In this document: positions 47,675-56,502 of the stretch, one piece after another | How the letters are laid out: each line of letters begins with the position of its first letter | Numbering within the stretch: the stretch's first letter is position 1 | Source: Tolypothrix bouteillei VB521301 | GTDB lineage: Bacteria; Cyanobacteriota; Cyanobacteriia; Cyanobacteriales; Nostocaceae | Direction of reading: 5' to 3' | Assembly (NCBI RefSeq): GCF_000760695.4 | Contig: NZ_JHEG04000002.1 | Location: forward strand, 310,001-374,000 | DNA: 64,000 nucleotides | Notes under the pieces: model-generated | Database searches by the model: none | What the model was told of the DNA's origin: nothing | What the model saw: only the letters and a program-made list of their open reading frames with translations | Position numbers and translations under genes: made by a program

Positions 47675-48277
47675 TTAAGATGCACTGAGTTTGGTTTGCG
47701 ATCGCGACGAGATACGCCGTTTCAAGCGACTTAAAGACTCTGGCTCAAGTCTCAAGTAGGAAGCCAGATAGTATTGTGGAATTCGCTGCAATAACTCTGG
47801 CTTAGTCTGAAGCAATTTAAGGTACCGTTCCTCCGGTTTGTCCATGTAAAGGGACAGCAATGAATCACGGAATCTGAAAAAGAGTATTTCTACCACCAAC
47901 CTTTGAAGTCGTTGCCCGTTTTGCGATTCCTCAAACAGCAGATTGAGGCAAGCGTCGTTCAGAATCAGGAGCTTTGAGGTTTCAACCGCTTGAAAATAAA
48001 ATTGTGTCGGCTGTTTGCGGAAGTAACTTTCGTAGTCGCAGATCGGCTGATCCTCTACAAAAAAGTCAAAGGTGATTTCCTTGTCATCCTTAAGAATAAA
48101 GATGCGGAAACAGCCCTTGATGATGAAACCAATGAATTGGCAAATCTCTCCTGCCGCGAATAAATAATCTCCTTTGTTGAGATCCCGTGTCTTAAGATAG
48201 CGATCGACCTTAGCAAGTTCAATCTCATGCTCGGGCAGAAGCTTAGAAATAAAGTCATAAAATTGTTGTTGCATCAT
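47675..48277 (-). CDS. Crp/Fnr-family regulator
   Basis: A 200-residue protein with an N-terminal cyclic-nucleotide-binding-type fold: RYLKTRDLNKGDYLFAAGEICQFIGFIIKGCFRIFIL. A C-terminal HTH lies in YYLASYLRLEPESLSRLKRRISS. This is the short Crp-like type common in Bacteroidetes and cyanobacteria (DNA-binding part PQYYLASYLRL-x-PESLSRL). The frame is open to 48451, but ATG 48277 (MMQQQFYDFISKLLP) with AAAGCGG upstream gives the natural N-terminus. It is probably co-transcribed with the hydrolase downstream. The ligand is unknown. Confidence 0.85.
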   Translation of the reverse strand: MMQQQFYDFISKLLPEHEIELAKVDRYLKTRDLNKGDYLFAAGEICQFIGFIIKGCFRIFILKDDKEITFDFFVEDQPICDYESYFRKQPTQFYFQAVETSKLLILNDACLNLLFEESQNGQRLQRLVVEILFFRFRDSLLSLYMDKPEERYLKLLQTKPELLQRIPQYYLASYLRLEPESLSRLKRRISSRSQTKLSAS

Positions 48278-48564
48278 CCGCTTTTTAGTTATATTTTGAA
48301 TCCCAAAGTTTAGTATCCAAACACTTTGCCTCCGCGCTATTAATTTGCGTAACAGCCCGTTTGTAATTCCATTTTGACAGATATGCTCTATTTTGCTTGA
48401 CCTAACTTTTTTGTATTGTACCCTTGTGAACCTGAAAAGCGAGAAACACAACTAAGCAAAGAAATTCTTGCAGACGTGCTCCAAGAAATAGTAAATATCG
48501 TACAAACTCGTACTCGGCGAAGAGATAGTAAAATTCCCTTACCATAATTAAAGCAGAAAAGTAA

Positions 48565-48785
48565 CTAGTACGTAAAGGCAGAAGTACGTAGGCAGAGGGC
48601 AGAAGGCGCAAACGCTTATTACTAAATTTTTTCTCTCAATCCTAATGGTATAGTTATTTCCGCCGTCCTGTACTAGTACATAAAGGCAGAAGTCCGCTCG
48701 TCAGAGGGCAGAAAGCGCAAAAGCTCTAACGGCAAGCTTTTTGTCTATTACTAATAGTTACCTTATTTACGCCATGCTGTACTGG
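48565..48785. repeat. Two adjacent copies of a ~105-bp dispersed repeat
   Basis: Copy 1 (48565-48676) and copy 2 (48673-48785) share CTAGTAC-x-TAAAGGCAGAAGT, a GAGGGCAGAA block and a TTATTTxCGCCxTxCTGTACT end. A third copy lies at 59155-59259. The ends CTAGTAC/GTACTAG are short inverted repeats, so it may be a miniature element. Confidence 0.7.
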
Positions 48786-49210
48786 ATCTTTGAGTTTTTT
48801 TGGCATTGTCTCGACAACATTTTTCTGTTCCAAAAAATTGGTCTGTAAACTACTATTTTTTAGCGATTGCGCGGAGCGCAGACACCAGAGGCGTATCGCA
48901 AAACTTTTCGGTCTACTGAGTGTTGGATGAAGTGCGTTGTTGATATTAGTCAACAACGCACTTTACAACTGGACGGTTAAGATACGCCTGCTACAAAGAA
49001 ATTTGATGTTTGCCTTGAATTGAAAACAGCCTATTAACGGCAGTCTTATCAATTAAGACTTGAATTTGTAGGCACCAATTAGCGCCCATTACCCTAATTG
49101 TGTTCTACACCTTATTGAACTTTGCACACTCGTCAATGTTTTTGCAGCCACTATCAATGACTGGTGAACCTAATGAGAGTAGGCAATTTTTGCCGTCCTA
49201 ATTGATAAAG
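48786..49210. other. Spacer with a 14-bp perfect hairpin
   Basis: AAGTGCGTTGTTGA-TATTAG-TCAACAACGCACTT (48930-48963) forms a 14-bp perfect stem. It lies 250 bp past the beta-helix gene stop on the minus strand and could terminate a long 3' UTR. Otherwise no gene is seen. Confidence 0.5.
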
Positions 49211-50833
49211 TCATATAGAACTCACAGTTTTGTTGTTGGTATTTACGAAGTTGTCAAGACCAGTGCCACCATCATATAGCCTCTCAAACTCATCAGTGAA
49301 CGTGTTACCATCTAAGGTTAAATTGCTGACATCTTCAAGCGAACCGTTGCGATAGGAGCTATCGGCAAAGGTATTATTACGAATCAAAACGTCTTTAGTT
49401 TTATAACCGCCAGTGAAATCGGAACCATCAACTTCAAAGGCTTGGACGTTATTGGTAACAGTATTGTTGAGAATATCAACGTTACGGACATTACTGGTAA
49501 CGCCAATACCTCGACCAGAATTCATTCCTTCTCGTCCATTGTCACTAACAATGTTGTTATAAACTCGGATGTCTCTGACTTCTCCAATACTAGGAACTTC
49601 ATCTGCAACTACAATACCATCAGCAGTATTGCCGCTAACGACGTTGTCGTAGACATCAATATTGAACATATCAGCACGATTGCCTTCTATGTAAAGAGCA
49701 GGACCGCCTTGATAGCCTTGATATGTACCGGAAATTGAGGCTTGACCTGTAATAAAGTTGTTATGAACACTACCATTGCGAGAACCTGTTTTGATATCAA
49801 TCCCTTCACGTGTTCCATCTTTCACAGTATTACCTGCTACCTCAAAGCCATCTACACCCCAGATGCTTAAGGACTCTTGAGTTCCTAAGGGGTCATAGAT
49901 AGAGTTATCACCACCACCACCTTTCCATCTAGCATTGGCTTTTTCGACGGTGTTATTCAGCACTTTGATATCCTTACTAGTTACTTCTTGTTCTCCACCT
50001 TGGTAATAGCTGTCAGGCATAACGATGATTCCTGAGGAACCAGTGTTGTAAGTAGAGTTGTTTTGAACAACCATGTTGTTGGCATCACGTAAAGAAATCC
50101 CTGCCCAAGAGGTGTTCTCAACGTGGAAGCCATCGATTACCCAATAGCCTTGGCCTACTGACTGAATCACGCCCTCTCTAAAACCACCTTCCACGGGGTC
50201 AGGGTCGCGCAATGTTACATCGCCATTGGCTTTGAGTGTGATATGACCGAGCTGACTGTCGCCAGATTTTTCAAGGTTCACTAGTTCTGTATAAGTCCCA
50301 GGTTGAACCAAAACAGTATCGCCAGCTTTAACTGGAGAGTCTTCACTGACGGCATAGTTAAGGCTTTTCCAGGGTTTATCGACTGTGCCTGGATTATCAT
50401 TACTTCCATCTGGTGAAACATAGTATTTTGTTCCATTGCCAGAATAGTTAGATAGAGCAACTGGAGAAGCTGAAGATACAGGCTTTGAGTTCTCCATGAG
50501 TGGGTCTTGTTCGCCAACAATTAGAGTATCTTTGCCTCCCACTAGAAGGTCTTGATTGTTGCCATTTTTGCTATCTAACTGATTTCCAGTACCACCAACG
50601 AGGCTGTTAATTTGTTGCCCATTGATTGAGTTGTTTTTGGTATCGCCAATAGAGTTGAGATCGCCAGAACCACCTTGGAGCCATGTATTGATGGTATCTT
50701 GCGTGCCATTATCAATCGTACTACCCGAATTCTTTGGACTTGAGTTGAAATCTAGAGGGCTGCGTGAATTGTTGTTTGTACCGGAATCTGCCAAGATATT
50801 AGCTTGACGCGCATCGAATTGTGTGTAGTCCAT
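49211..50833 (-). CDS. Right-handed parallel beta-helix protein
   Basis: A 540-residue protein. After a ~130-residue polar N-terminal region rich in Asn, Gly and Ser (NSINGQQINSLVGGTGNQ), it has the start of a pectate-lyase-like fold, KYYVSPDGSNDNPGTVDKPWKSLNYAV and DTVLVQPGTYTELV. About twelve PbH1-type coils follow (NNMVVQNNSTYNTGSSGI; VYDNVVSGNTADGIVV; VDILNNTVTNNVQAFEV). ATG 50833 (MDYTQF) is set by GGAGG 8 nt upstream; the frame is open to 50890. There is no Sec signal. It is probably a surface or polysaccharide-acting protein (lyase or epimerase like) exported by another route. Activity is unproven. Confidence 0.8.
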   Translation of the reverse strand: MDYTQFDARQANILADSGTNNNSRSPLDFNSSPKNSGSTIDNGTQDTINTWLQGGSGDLNSIGDTKNNSINGQQINSLVGGTGNQLDSKNGNNQDLLVGGKDTLIVGEQDPLMENSKPVSSASPVALSNYSGNGTKYYVSPDGSNDNPGTVDKPWKSLNYAVSEDSPVKAGDTVLVQPGTYTELVNLEKSGDSQLGHITLKANGDVTLRDPDPVEGGFREGVIQSVGQGYWVIDGFHVENTSWAGISLRDANNMVVQNNSTYNTGSSGIIVMPDSYYQGGEQEVTSKDIKVLNNTVEKANARWKGGGGDNSIYDPLGTQESLSIWGVDGFEVAGNTVKDGTREGIDIKTGSRNGSVHNNFITGQASISGTYQGYQGGPALYIEGNRADMFNIDVYDNVVSGNTADGIVVADEVPSIGEVRDIRVYNNIVSDNGREGMNSGRGIGVTSNVRNVDILNNTVTNNVQAFEVDGSDFTGGYKTKDVLIRNNTFADSSYRNGSLEDVSNLTLDGNTFTDEFERLYDGGTGLDNFVNTNNKTVSSI

Positions 50834-51270
50834 TGTTTTTGCCTCCATCAAGTTTTTTGTGAATGCTGCAACTGAAATTGACGAGAACAAAAGCAGAACC
50901 CTGAATAGTAAATATGAAACAACGCCATCGGAACCTTAGTAGAAATTCTCTCGTCCTAAATGTAGAGCGTGCTGAAGTGTGCCTTTAACGTAGGAAGCAA
51001 ATCTTCCCGTACTAAAGGTTCTCACTCATCGGATCGCTTTGCGGTCAATATTAGGTAAATGCTTGATTAGTTCTGAGCTTAGCTATGCTTTCGTAATCTG
51101 CAGATGCAATTTCGCTTAAGCACCCTATAGGTTCTGAGGGTTTTTTCTTTACTTCACAAGTAATTGTATCAGCACTTTTGCAAATTGTATCCCCTTTGCA
51201 AACTTTTTTTGTTGCGATTGGCGGTCATGCCATAGCAAAAGGGCTGCAATAGCCAATTTTACTTCTATAT
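50834..51270. other. Upstream region of the beta-helix gene
   Basis: Non-coding. A weak + strand terminator-like ACCCT...AGGGT-TTTTT lies at 51122-51146, and the minus-strand promoter should be here. Nothing else is recognised. Confidence 0.4.
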
Positions 51271-51552
51271 GTGAAATTGCAGAAACCCTTATCCAAAAAG
51301 GATTTTAAGCCTCATTCTCAAGATTTGATCGAGAGTTACCTTGGTCGCAAATCTTTAACATTGTGCCAGTTGAATAACTGTCCATTGAGGTTTGAAAGCC
51401 AACGCCAAATCATTTGGAACAAGTTAAAAGAAAGTACGGTTGTAGCACAAGCAAGAGCTTACAGAATGCGATACAGCACCCATCCTATCAGTTCCGCTTA
51501 TCGCCTCATGCGTTGGAATTGTCAGTACGGGTGGACAAATGATTCAATTTAG
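51271..51552 (+). CDS. Uncertain 93-residue ORF
   Basis: A GTG-started frame (MKLQKPLSKKDFKPHSQDLIE) of 93 codons, basic, with two Cys and several Trp near the end (MRWNCQYGWTNDSI). I recognise no family, signal or membrane segment. No good ribosome-binding site precedes it. It stands alone in a 2-kb non-coding stretch. It could be a fragment of a degraded gene. Confidence 0.25.
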   Translation: MKLQKPLSKKDFKPHSQDLIESYLGRKSLTLCQLNNCPLRFESQRQIIWNKLKESTVVAQARAYRMRYSTHPISSAYRLMRWNCQYGWTNDSI

Positions 51553-51580
51553 CCCGATGCAACAGACGCAAACTAATATA

Positions 51581-51670
51581 GTGCCTATTGCTTGTTATTA
51601 GGTGTTACACCTTCGTTATTGCTTGGCATATAAGACGGACGCAAGCTTATGTAGTGCCTATTGCTTGTTA
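51581..51670. repeat. 17-bp direct repeat with 73-bp spacing
   Basis: GTGCCTATTGCTTGTTA occurs at 51581-51597 and 51654-51670. Similar preceding bases (ACGCAAxCTxAT) indicate a local duplication of ~73 bp that has since diverged. Confidence 0.7.
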
Positions 51671-51853
51671 ATATAGAATTTCAAAGAGCCGAGGTTGACC
51701 ATTAGGATAGTAAACACCCATGGATGAGTAACATATGTACTTTGACTAACTCTGTTACCCGGTTGAATCGAGTTGTAAAACTTTCGATTACCTCAGCAGT
51801 CAAACCAATACACTTTTACTAGCTGAGCATGCCGATCGCACAACGTAATTTCA

Positions 51854-52263
51854 GTAGCAATTAACACGAACAGTATTGCGGATTGGAACGATAAACCAAG
51901 AGAAGGATTGCCTTTCAAATGCGATTATAGGTAGCAATTAACACGAACACTATTACGGATTAAAACTGGCGATCGCACATCTGTTGATGGCTACATAGCT
52001 TTTAATGTAGCAATTATCACTATTTCCTATTAGAGATTGAAACAAAGTCCCTCAGTAAAGGGGGCGAAATAGTTTCATCTGTAGTAATTAATACAATATA
52101 TTGCTAGGAATTGAAACTGGCGCTCGTACTAAATCCTTGACAAGAATCTCCACCTACGTAGCAATTAATATAAATACCTATTAGGAATTGAGACCTCTTG
52201 CTTATCGAATATACAGCTTTAAATCTGTAGCGATTAATACAAAATTTCTAACAGGGTTAAAAT
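51854..52263 (+). CRISPR. Degenerate CRISPR array, six repeats, five spacers, no cas genes
   Basis: Six 36-37-nt repeats start at 51854, 51931, 52007, 52081, 52158 and 52227. They share GTAGCAATTAA-x-AC-x-AA and an ATTGAAAC-type 3' handle. Spacers are 41, 40, 37, 40 and 32 nt. The sequence resembles the common cyanobacterial GTTGCAATTAAT...GGGATTGAAAC repeat class. No two repeats are identical: handles read GGATTGGAAC, GGATTAAAAC, AGATTGAAAC, GAATTGAAAC, GAATTGAGAC and GGGTTAAAAT. This points to an old array no longer maintained. No cas gene is in the window. Confidence 0.85.
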
Positions 52264-52815
52264 ATTTTCATTTAACGCTAACCCATCAAAAATCTGCACG
52301 TGGCGAGTGCAAACCCAAGGTTTAAAAATACAGACAAACTATTAAATTTTCTTAATACTTACCTCCGAAACTTATGGCATCGCTGAAGTAGTTACAGGGA
52401 AACGTGATAGGAATTGCATTTAACTTACAAGAAAACTTACTTATCTCTGCTTCTGAAGAAAACACCGTTAAACTTTAGTACACAAATGGTAGTGCGCGCG
52501 CGAGATTCTACTCAAACTCAATATTGACATACAGGAAAAGTTAGATACAACGGTTGTAAAATTTATGCTTTTCGTTACAAAATATATATGTTCAATATAA
52601 GCTTTCTAACAACTCCTACATAAAATAAATTTAAAAAAATCCGAATCTTTGATATAATTTGAAAGCTGATAAAAGACCATGAGTAACAATTTCATAGTAA
52701 GAGTTAATGCCAAAAAATAGTTTATTTGGCTACAAAAACTATTTAAAAGAAAATAAAATCTTTAACAACTTTACAAAAGTAATTGTGAGCAAAATAAGAG
52801 CAGAAACGACGACTG
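52264..52815. other. AT-rich region upstream of flv3
   Basis: About 550 bp with no gene. GCGCGCGCGA at 52494-52503 is a local Z-DNA-like alternation. The last 300 bp before flv3 are very AT-rich and should hold its promoter. Confidence 0.4.
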
Positions 52816-52839
52816 ATGATTCGTGCTCGGAGAGAATTA

Positions 52840-54558
52840 ATGGTTGCGCTCGCAGAGAACGCCCAAAAAAGGCTAACTATACAAACTGTTGAAATAGCTC
52901 CTAATACAACTGCCATTCGCTGTCTCGACTGGGACCGCGATCGCTTTGACATTGAATTTGGATTGCAAAATGGTACGACTTACAACTCGTATCTAATTAA
53001 AGGTGACAGGATAGCATTAGTTGATACCGCTCACACTAAGTTTCGCGAACAGTATTTAAATACGCTCAAAAGCCTCGTTAACCCTAAGGCCATTGATTAC
53101 ATTATTGTCAGCCATACAGAACCAGACCACAGTGGCTTGGTAGAAGATGTGCTCCAATTAGCCCCAAGAGCGACTGTTCTAGCATCCAAAGTTGCCCTAC
53201 AATTTTTGGATAACCTAGTACACGATCCATTTTCCAAGCGAATTGTGAAAAGTGGCGATCGCGTAGACTTGGGACAGGGACACGAAATTGAATTTGTGAG
53301 TGCTCCCAACTTACACTGGCCCGATACAATATTTAGCTACGATCGTAAAAACCAAATCCTCTTCACCTGCGACGCCTTTGGGATGCACTATTGCAGTGAT
53401 GACACCTTTGACGTCAATTTAGAGGCAATTGAACCCGACTTTAGATTTTACTACGACTGTCTCATGGGTCCCAATTCCCGTTCCTTGCTCAACGCAATGA
53501 AAAAAATGGGAGAACTTGGCAAAATTAGAATCATTGCCAACGGACACGGACCGTTACTGTATCACAATCTTGAAGTTTTGAGAGAGTGCTACCAAAGCTG
53601 GAGCCAAAGACAAGTTAAGGCAGAAACCATCGCTGCTTTATTCTACGTCTCTGATTACGGACATAGCGAACGTCTTGCCCAGTCCATTGCTCACGGAGTC
53701 CAAAAAACTGGGGCTGGTGTTGAGATGATGGATCTGACCTCAGCCGAGATCCAAGAAATTCAAGAGTTAGCAGGAAGGGCAGCTGGTATCATTATTGGGA
53801 TGCCTCCAAGCGGGAACCTTGCGGCTCAAGCTGCTATCAGTTCCCTACTCGCTGTCGCAAAAGAAAAGCAAGTCATTGGGCTGTTTGAATGCTATGGTCC
53901 CGATGAGGAACCCGTCGATCCACTGCTAAGAAGATTTGTCAATCTTGGCGTTAAAGAAGGATTTCCCGCAATTCGCGTCAAAGAAATTCCTACTGATGCC
54001 ACATACCAACAATCTGAAGAAGCAGGGACAACTTTAGGACAACGGCTTGTTCGGGAACGCAACATCAAGCAAGTTAAATCCATTGACGCCAACTTAGAAA
54101 AAGCTCTAGGTCGGATTAGCAACGGGCTGTACATCATTACTGCTAAAAAAGATGATGTCCAAGAAGCAATGCTTGCTTCTTGGGTTGTACAAGCTAGCTT
54201 GCAACCCTTAGGATTTACGGTTTCTGTTGCCAAAGACCGTGCTATTGAATCCTTAATGGAAGTAGGCAATAAGTTTGTCCTTAACGTTTTGGAAGAGGGA
54301 AATTATCAAGAATTGAAGAAGCACTTCCTCAAGCGCTTGGTTCCCGGAGTCGATCGCTTTACTGGAGTCAAAACCCAAACAGCCAAAAACGGTTGTCCTA
54401 TCTTAACAGACGCTCTCGCTTACATGGAATGCGAAGTTACAAGCAGCATGGAATGTAGCGACCACTGGATTATTTACTGCACCGTTTTAGATGGTCGAGT
54501 CTCCAAACCCGAAGGAATGACTGCAATTCGTCATCGTAAAGTAGGTAACTATTACTAA
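52840..54558 (+). CDS. flv3: Flavodiiron protein Flv3-type (canonical diiron site)
   Basis: A 572-residue class C flavodiiron protein. The N-terminal beta-lactamase-like domain keeps the diiron ligands: SHTEPDHSG, the following His in APNLHWPDT, the Asp in TCDAFG and the His in ANGHGPLLY. The flavodoxin domain (~residues 260-400) begins ALFYVSDYGHSERLA. The C-terminal ~150 residues form the flavin-reductase-like domain (YIITAKKDDVQEAMLASWVVQ), so NAD(P)H or ferredoxin electrons can reduce O2 to water. ATG 52840 has GGAGAG at 52829-52834; ATG 52816 lacks one. It probably heterodimerises with the downstream product. Confidence 0.9.
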   Translation: MVALAENAQKRLTIQTVEIAPNTTAIRCLDWDRDRFDIEFGLQNGTTYNSYLIKGDRIALVDTAHTKFREQYLNTLKSLVNPKAIDYIIVSHTEPDHSGLVEDVLQLAPRATVLASKVALQFLDNLVHDPFSKRIVKSGDRVDLGQGHEIEFVSAPNLHWPDTIFSYDRKNQILFTCDAFGMHYCSDDTFDVNLEAIEPDFRFYYDCLMGPNSRSLLNAMKKMGELGKIRIIANGHGPLLYHNLEVLRECYQSWSQRQVKAETIAALFYVSDYGHSERLAQSIAHGVQKTGAGVEMMDLTSAEIQEIQELAGRAAGIIIGMPPSGNLAAQAAISSLLAVAKEKQVIGLFECYGPDEEPVDPLLRRFVNLGVKEGFPAIRVKEIPTDATYQQSEEAGTTLGQRLVRERNIKQVKSIDANLEKALGRISNGLYIITAKKDDVQEAMLASWVVQASLQPLGFTVSVAKDRAIESLMEVGNKFVLNVLEEGNYQELKKHFLKRLVPGVDRFTGVKTQTAKNGCPILTDALAYMECEVTSSMECSDHWIIYCTVLDGRVSKPEGMTAIRHRKVGNYY

Positions 54559-54594
54559 AACAGACAAGGAACAGGGGGAAGACAAGGAAGCAAG

Positions 54595-54660
54595 TTCCCC
54601 CTTGTCCCCTCATCCCCCTTGTTCCCCTTGTCCCCCTCGTCCCCTCATCCCCCTCATCTC
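54595..54660. repeat. C-rich tandem repeat between flv3 and flv1
   Basis: Units of CCCCTTGTCC and CCCCTCATCC repeat across the spacer. It is the inverse of the G-rich array at 30387-30466, so one repeat family is present at two loci. Confidence 0.75.
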
Positions 54661-54671
54661 TCCACGCAACT

Positions 54672-56384
54672 ATGACCAATCCAAATACTCGTGACATACA
54701 AGTTTTACCGCTCGCTACAAACACAACAGTATTAAGAGCACGCAGTTGGACGCGGTTGCGATTTGAAATTGAATACGCACTATCTAAAGGTACAACTTCC
54801 AATTGCTATTTAATCCAAGGTGAGAAAACTGCAATTATTGACCCACCTCCGGAAACTTTCACTCAAATTTTTCTAGAAGCATTACAACAATCTTTAGATT
54901 TAAAACAGTTGGATTATGTCATTCTCGGTCACTTTAATCCCAACCGAGTGCCAACCCTAAAAGCTCTTTTAGATGCTGTACCGCAATTAACTTTTGTTTG
55001 TTCTCTTCCTGGCGCTGCAAATTTGCGAGCAACTTTCCCCAATCACGAGCTAAAAATCATGGTGATGCGGGGGAAAGAAACGCTGGATTTAGGTAAAGAT
55101 CATATCTTACGCTGTCTTCCCATTCCCAGCCCGCGATGGCCTGCGGGGCTCTGTACTTACGACCAAAAAACCCAAATCTTGTATTCAAACAAGCTTTTTG
55201 GCGCTCATGTTTGTGGCGATGAAGCTTTCGATGAAGATTGGGACACTATCAAAGCAGATCAGCGCTATTACTTTGACTGTTTGATGGCACCTCATGCAAG
55301 TCACGTACAAGCAGCTTTGGAAAAAATCTCCGAACTGCAAGTGAGAATGCTTGGGACTCTTCACGGTCCGTTAGTGCGTTACGGTTTGTTGGAACTGACT
55401 CAAGAGTACGAAATATGGAGCCGTTCTCAAACCGATCGCGAAATTACTGTTGCCTTGCTTTATGCCTCCGCTTATGGAAACACAGCAACTTTAGCACAAG
55501 CGATGGCTCTTGGTCTGACCAAAGGGGGTGTTGCTGTGGAATCGATCAACTGTGAATTTGCTCAACCGGAAGAGATTAAAGCCGCCGTTGAAAAATGTGA
55601 AGGCTTTATCATGGGTTCTCCTACCATTGGTGGTAACGTCCCAACTCCGATGCAAACTGCTCTAGGCATTGTGTTGGCAATTGGGGATAACACAAAACTG
55701 GCTGGAGTTTTTGGATCTTTTGGTTGGAGTGGTGAAGCTTTTGATGTTATTGAAGGTAAACTCCGAGAAGCAGGATATAAATTTGGGTTTGAAACTTTAA
55801 AAGTTAAGTTTAAACCTGCAGATAACATTCTCAAACAGTGTGAAGAAACAGGTACAGACTTTGCTCAAACCTTAAAAAAAGCTAAAAAATTACGTATGCC
55901 ACAACCAGCTGCTACCCCTGTTGAACAAGCTGTAGGTCGGATCGTTGGTTCAGTTTGTGTTGTCACGGCAAAACTTGGAGAGGTTTCAACGGGAATGTTG
56001 GGGTCATGGGTTTCCCAAGCAACCTTTAACCCACCAGGTTTGACTGTTGCGATCGCAAAAGAGAGAGCAGTTGAATCTTTGATGTATCCGGGAGGTAAGT
56101 TTGTCCTGAATATTCTGCCTGAAGGGAATCAGCAGGAATACATGAAACACTTCCGCAAAACCTTTGCACCCGGAGAAGAAAGATTTGCCAGTTTTCCGAC
56201 AGAAGTTGCACAGAACGGTTGTACTGTACTAACAGACTCCTCCGCATACCTTGAATGTAGCGTGAGCAAACGCATGGAATGTGGCGATCATTGGGTTATT
56301 TATGCAACTGTTGATAATGGCAAGCTACTTAAACCGGATGCTCTAACTGCTATTCACCACCGCAAGACAGGGAGTCATTATTAA
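54672..56384 (+). CDS. flv1: Flavodiiron protein Flv1-type (substituted diiron site)
   Basis: A 570-residue partner of the upstream protein with the same three domains. The metal motif is replaced: where Flv3 has SHTEPDHSG this protein has GHFNPNRVP, the non-canonical pattern of Flv1/Flv2-type proteins. The flavodoxin part starts ALLYASAYGNTATLAQ and contains MGSPTIGGNVPTPM; the flavin-reductase-like end is VGSVCVVTAKLGEVSTGMLGSW. No sll0218-like gene lies between the two, which argues against the flv4-flv2 operon. The order flv3-flv1 matches the heterocyst pair flv3B-flv1B of Anabaena (from memory), so a B-type pair is likely but needs a tree. Confidence 0.88.
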   Translation: MTNPNTRDIQVLPLATNTTVLRARSWTRLRFEIEYALSKGTTSNCYLIQGEKTAIIDPPPETFTQIFLEALQQSLDLKQLDYVILGHFNPNRVPTLKALLDAVPQLTFVCSLPGAANLRATFPNHELKIMVMRGKETLDLGKDHILRCLPIPSPRWPAGLCTYDQKTQILYSNKLFGAHVCGDEAFDEDWDTIKADQRYYFDCLMAPHASHVQAALEKISELQVRMLGTLHGPLVRYGLLELTQEYEIWSRSQTDREITVALLYASAYGNTATLAQAMALGLTKGGVAVESINCEFAQPEEIKAAVEKCEGFIMGSPTIGGNVPTPMQTALGIVLAIGDNTKLAGVFGSFGWSGEAFDVIEGKLREAGYKFGFETLKVKFKPADNILKQCEETGTDFAQTLKKAKKLRMPQPAATPVEQAVGRIVGSVCVVTAKLGEVSTGMLGSWVSQATFNPPGLTVAIAKERAVESLMYPGGKFVLNILPEGNQQEYMKHFRKTFAPGEERFASFPTEVAQNGCTVLTDSSAYLECSVSKRMECGDHWVIYATVDNGKLLKPDALTAIHHRKTGSHY

Positions 56385-56502
56385 GGGTTAGTTGTTATTA
56401 ATTAGTAGTTAGTTGTAGTTAACAATCACAACTAACTACTAATACCAATTTTCTATGAAAATGCATACAATTAGCCTTACTCTACGGGCGTAGTACCCGC
56501 CC

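Noticed and set aside
51700..51853. Additional CRISPR repeats upstream of the first recognised one
   Set aside because: No GTAGCAATTAA or ATTGAAAC-like segment lies one period (~76 bp) before 51854.
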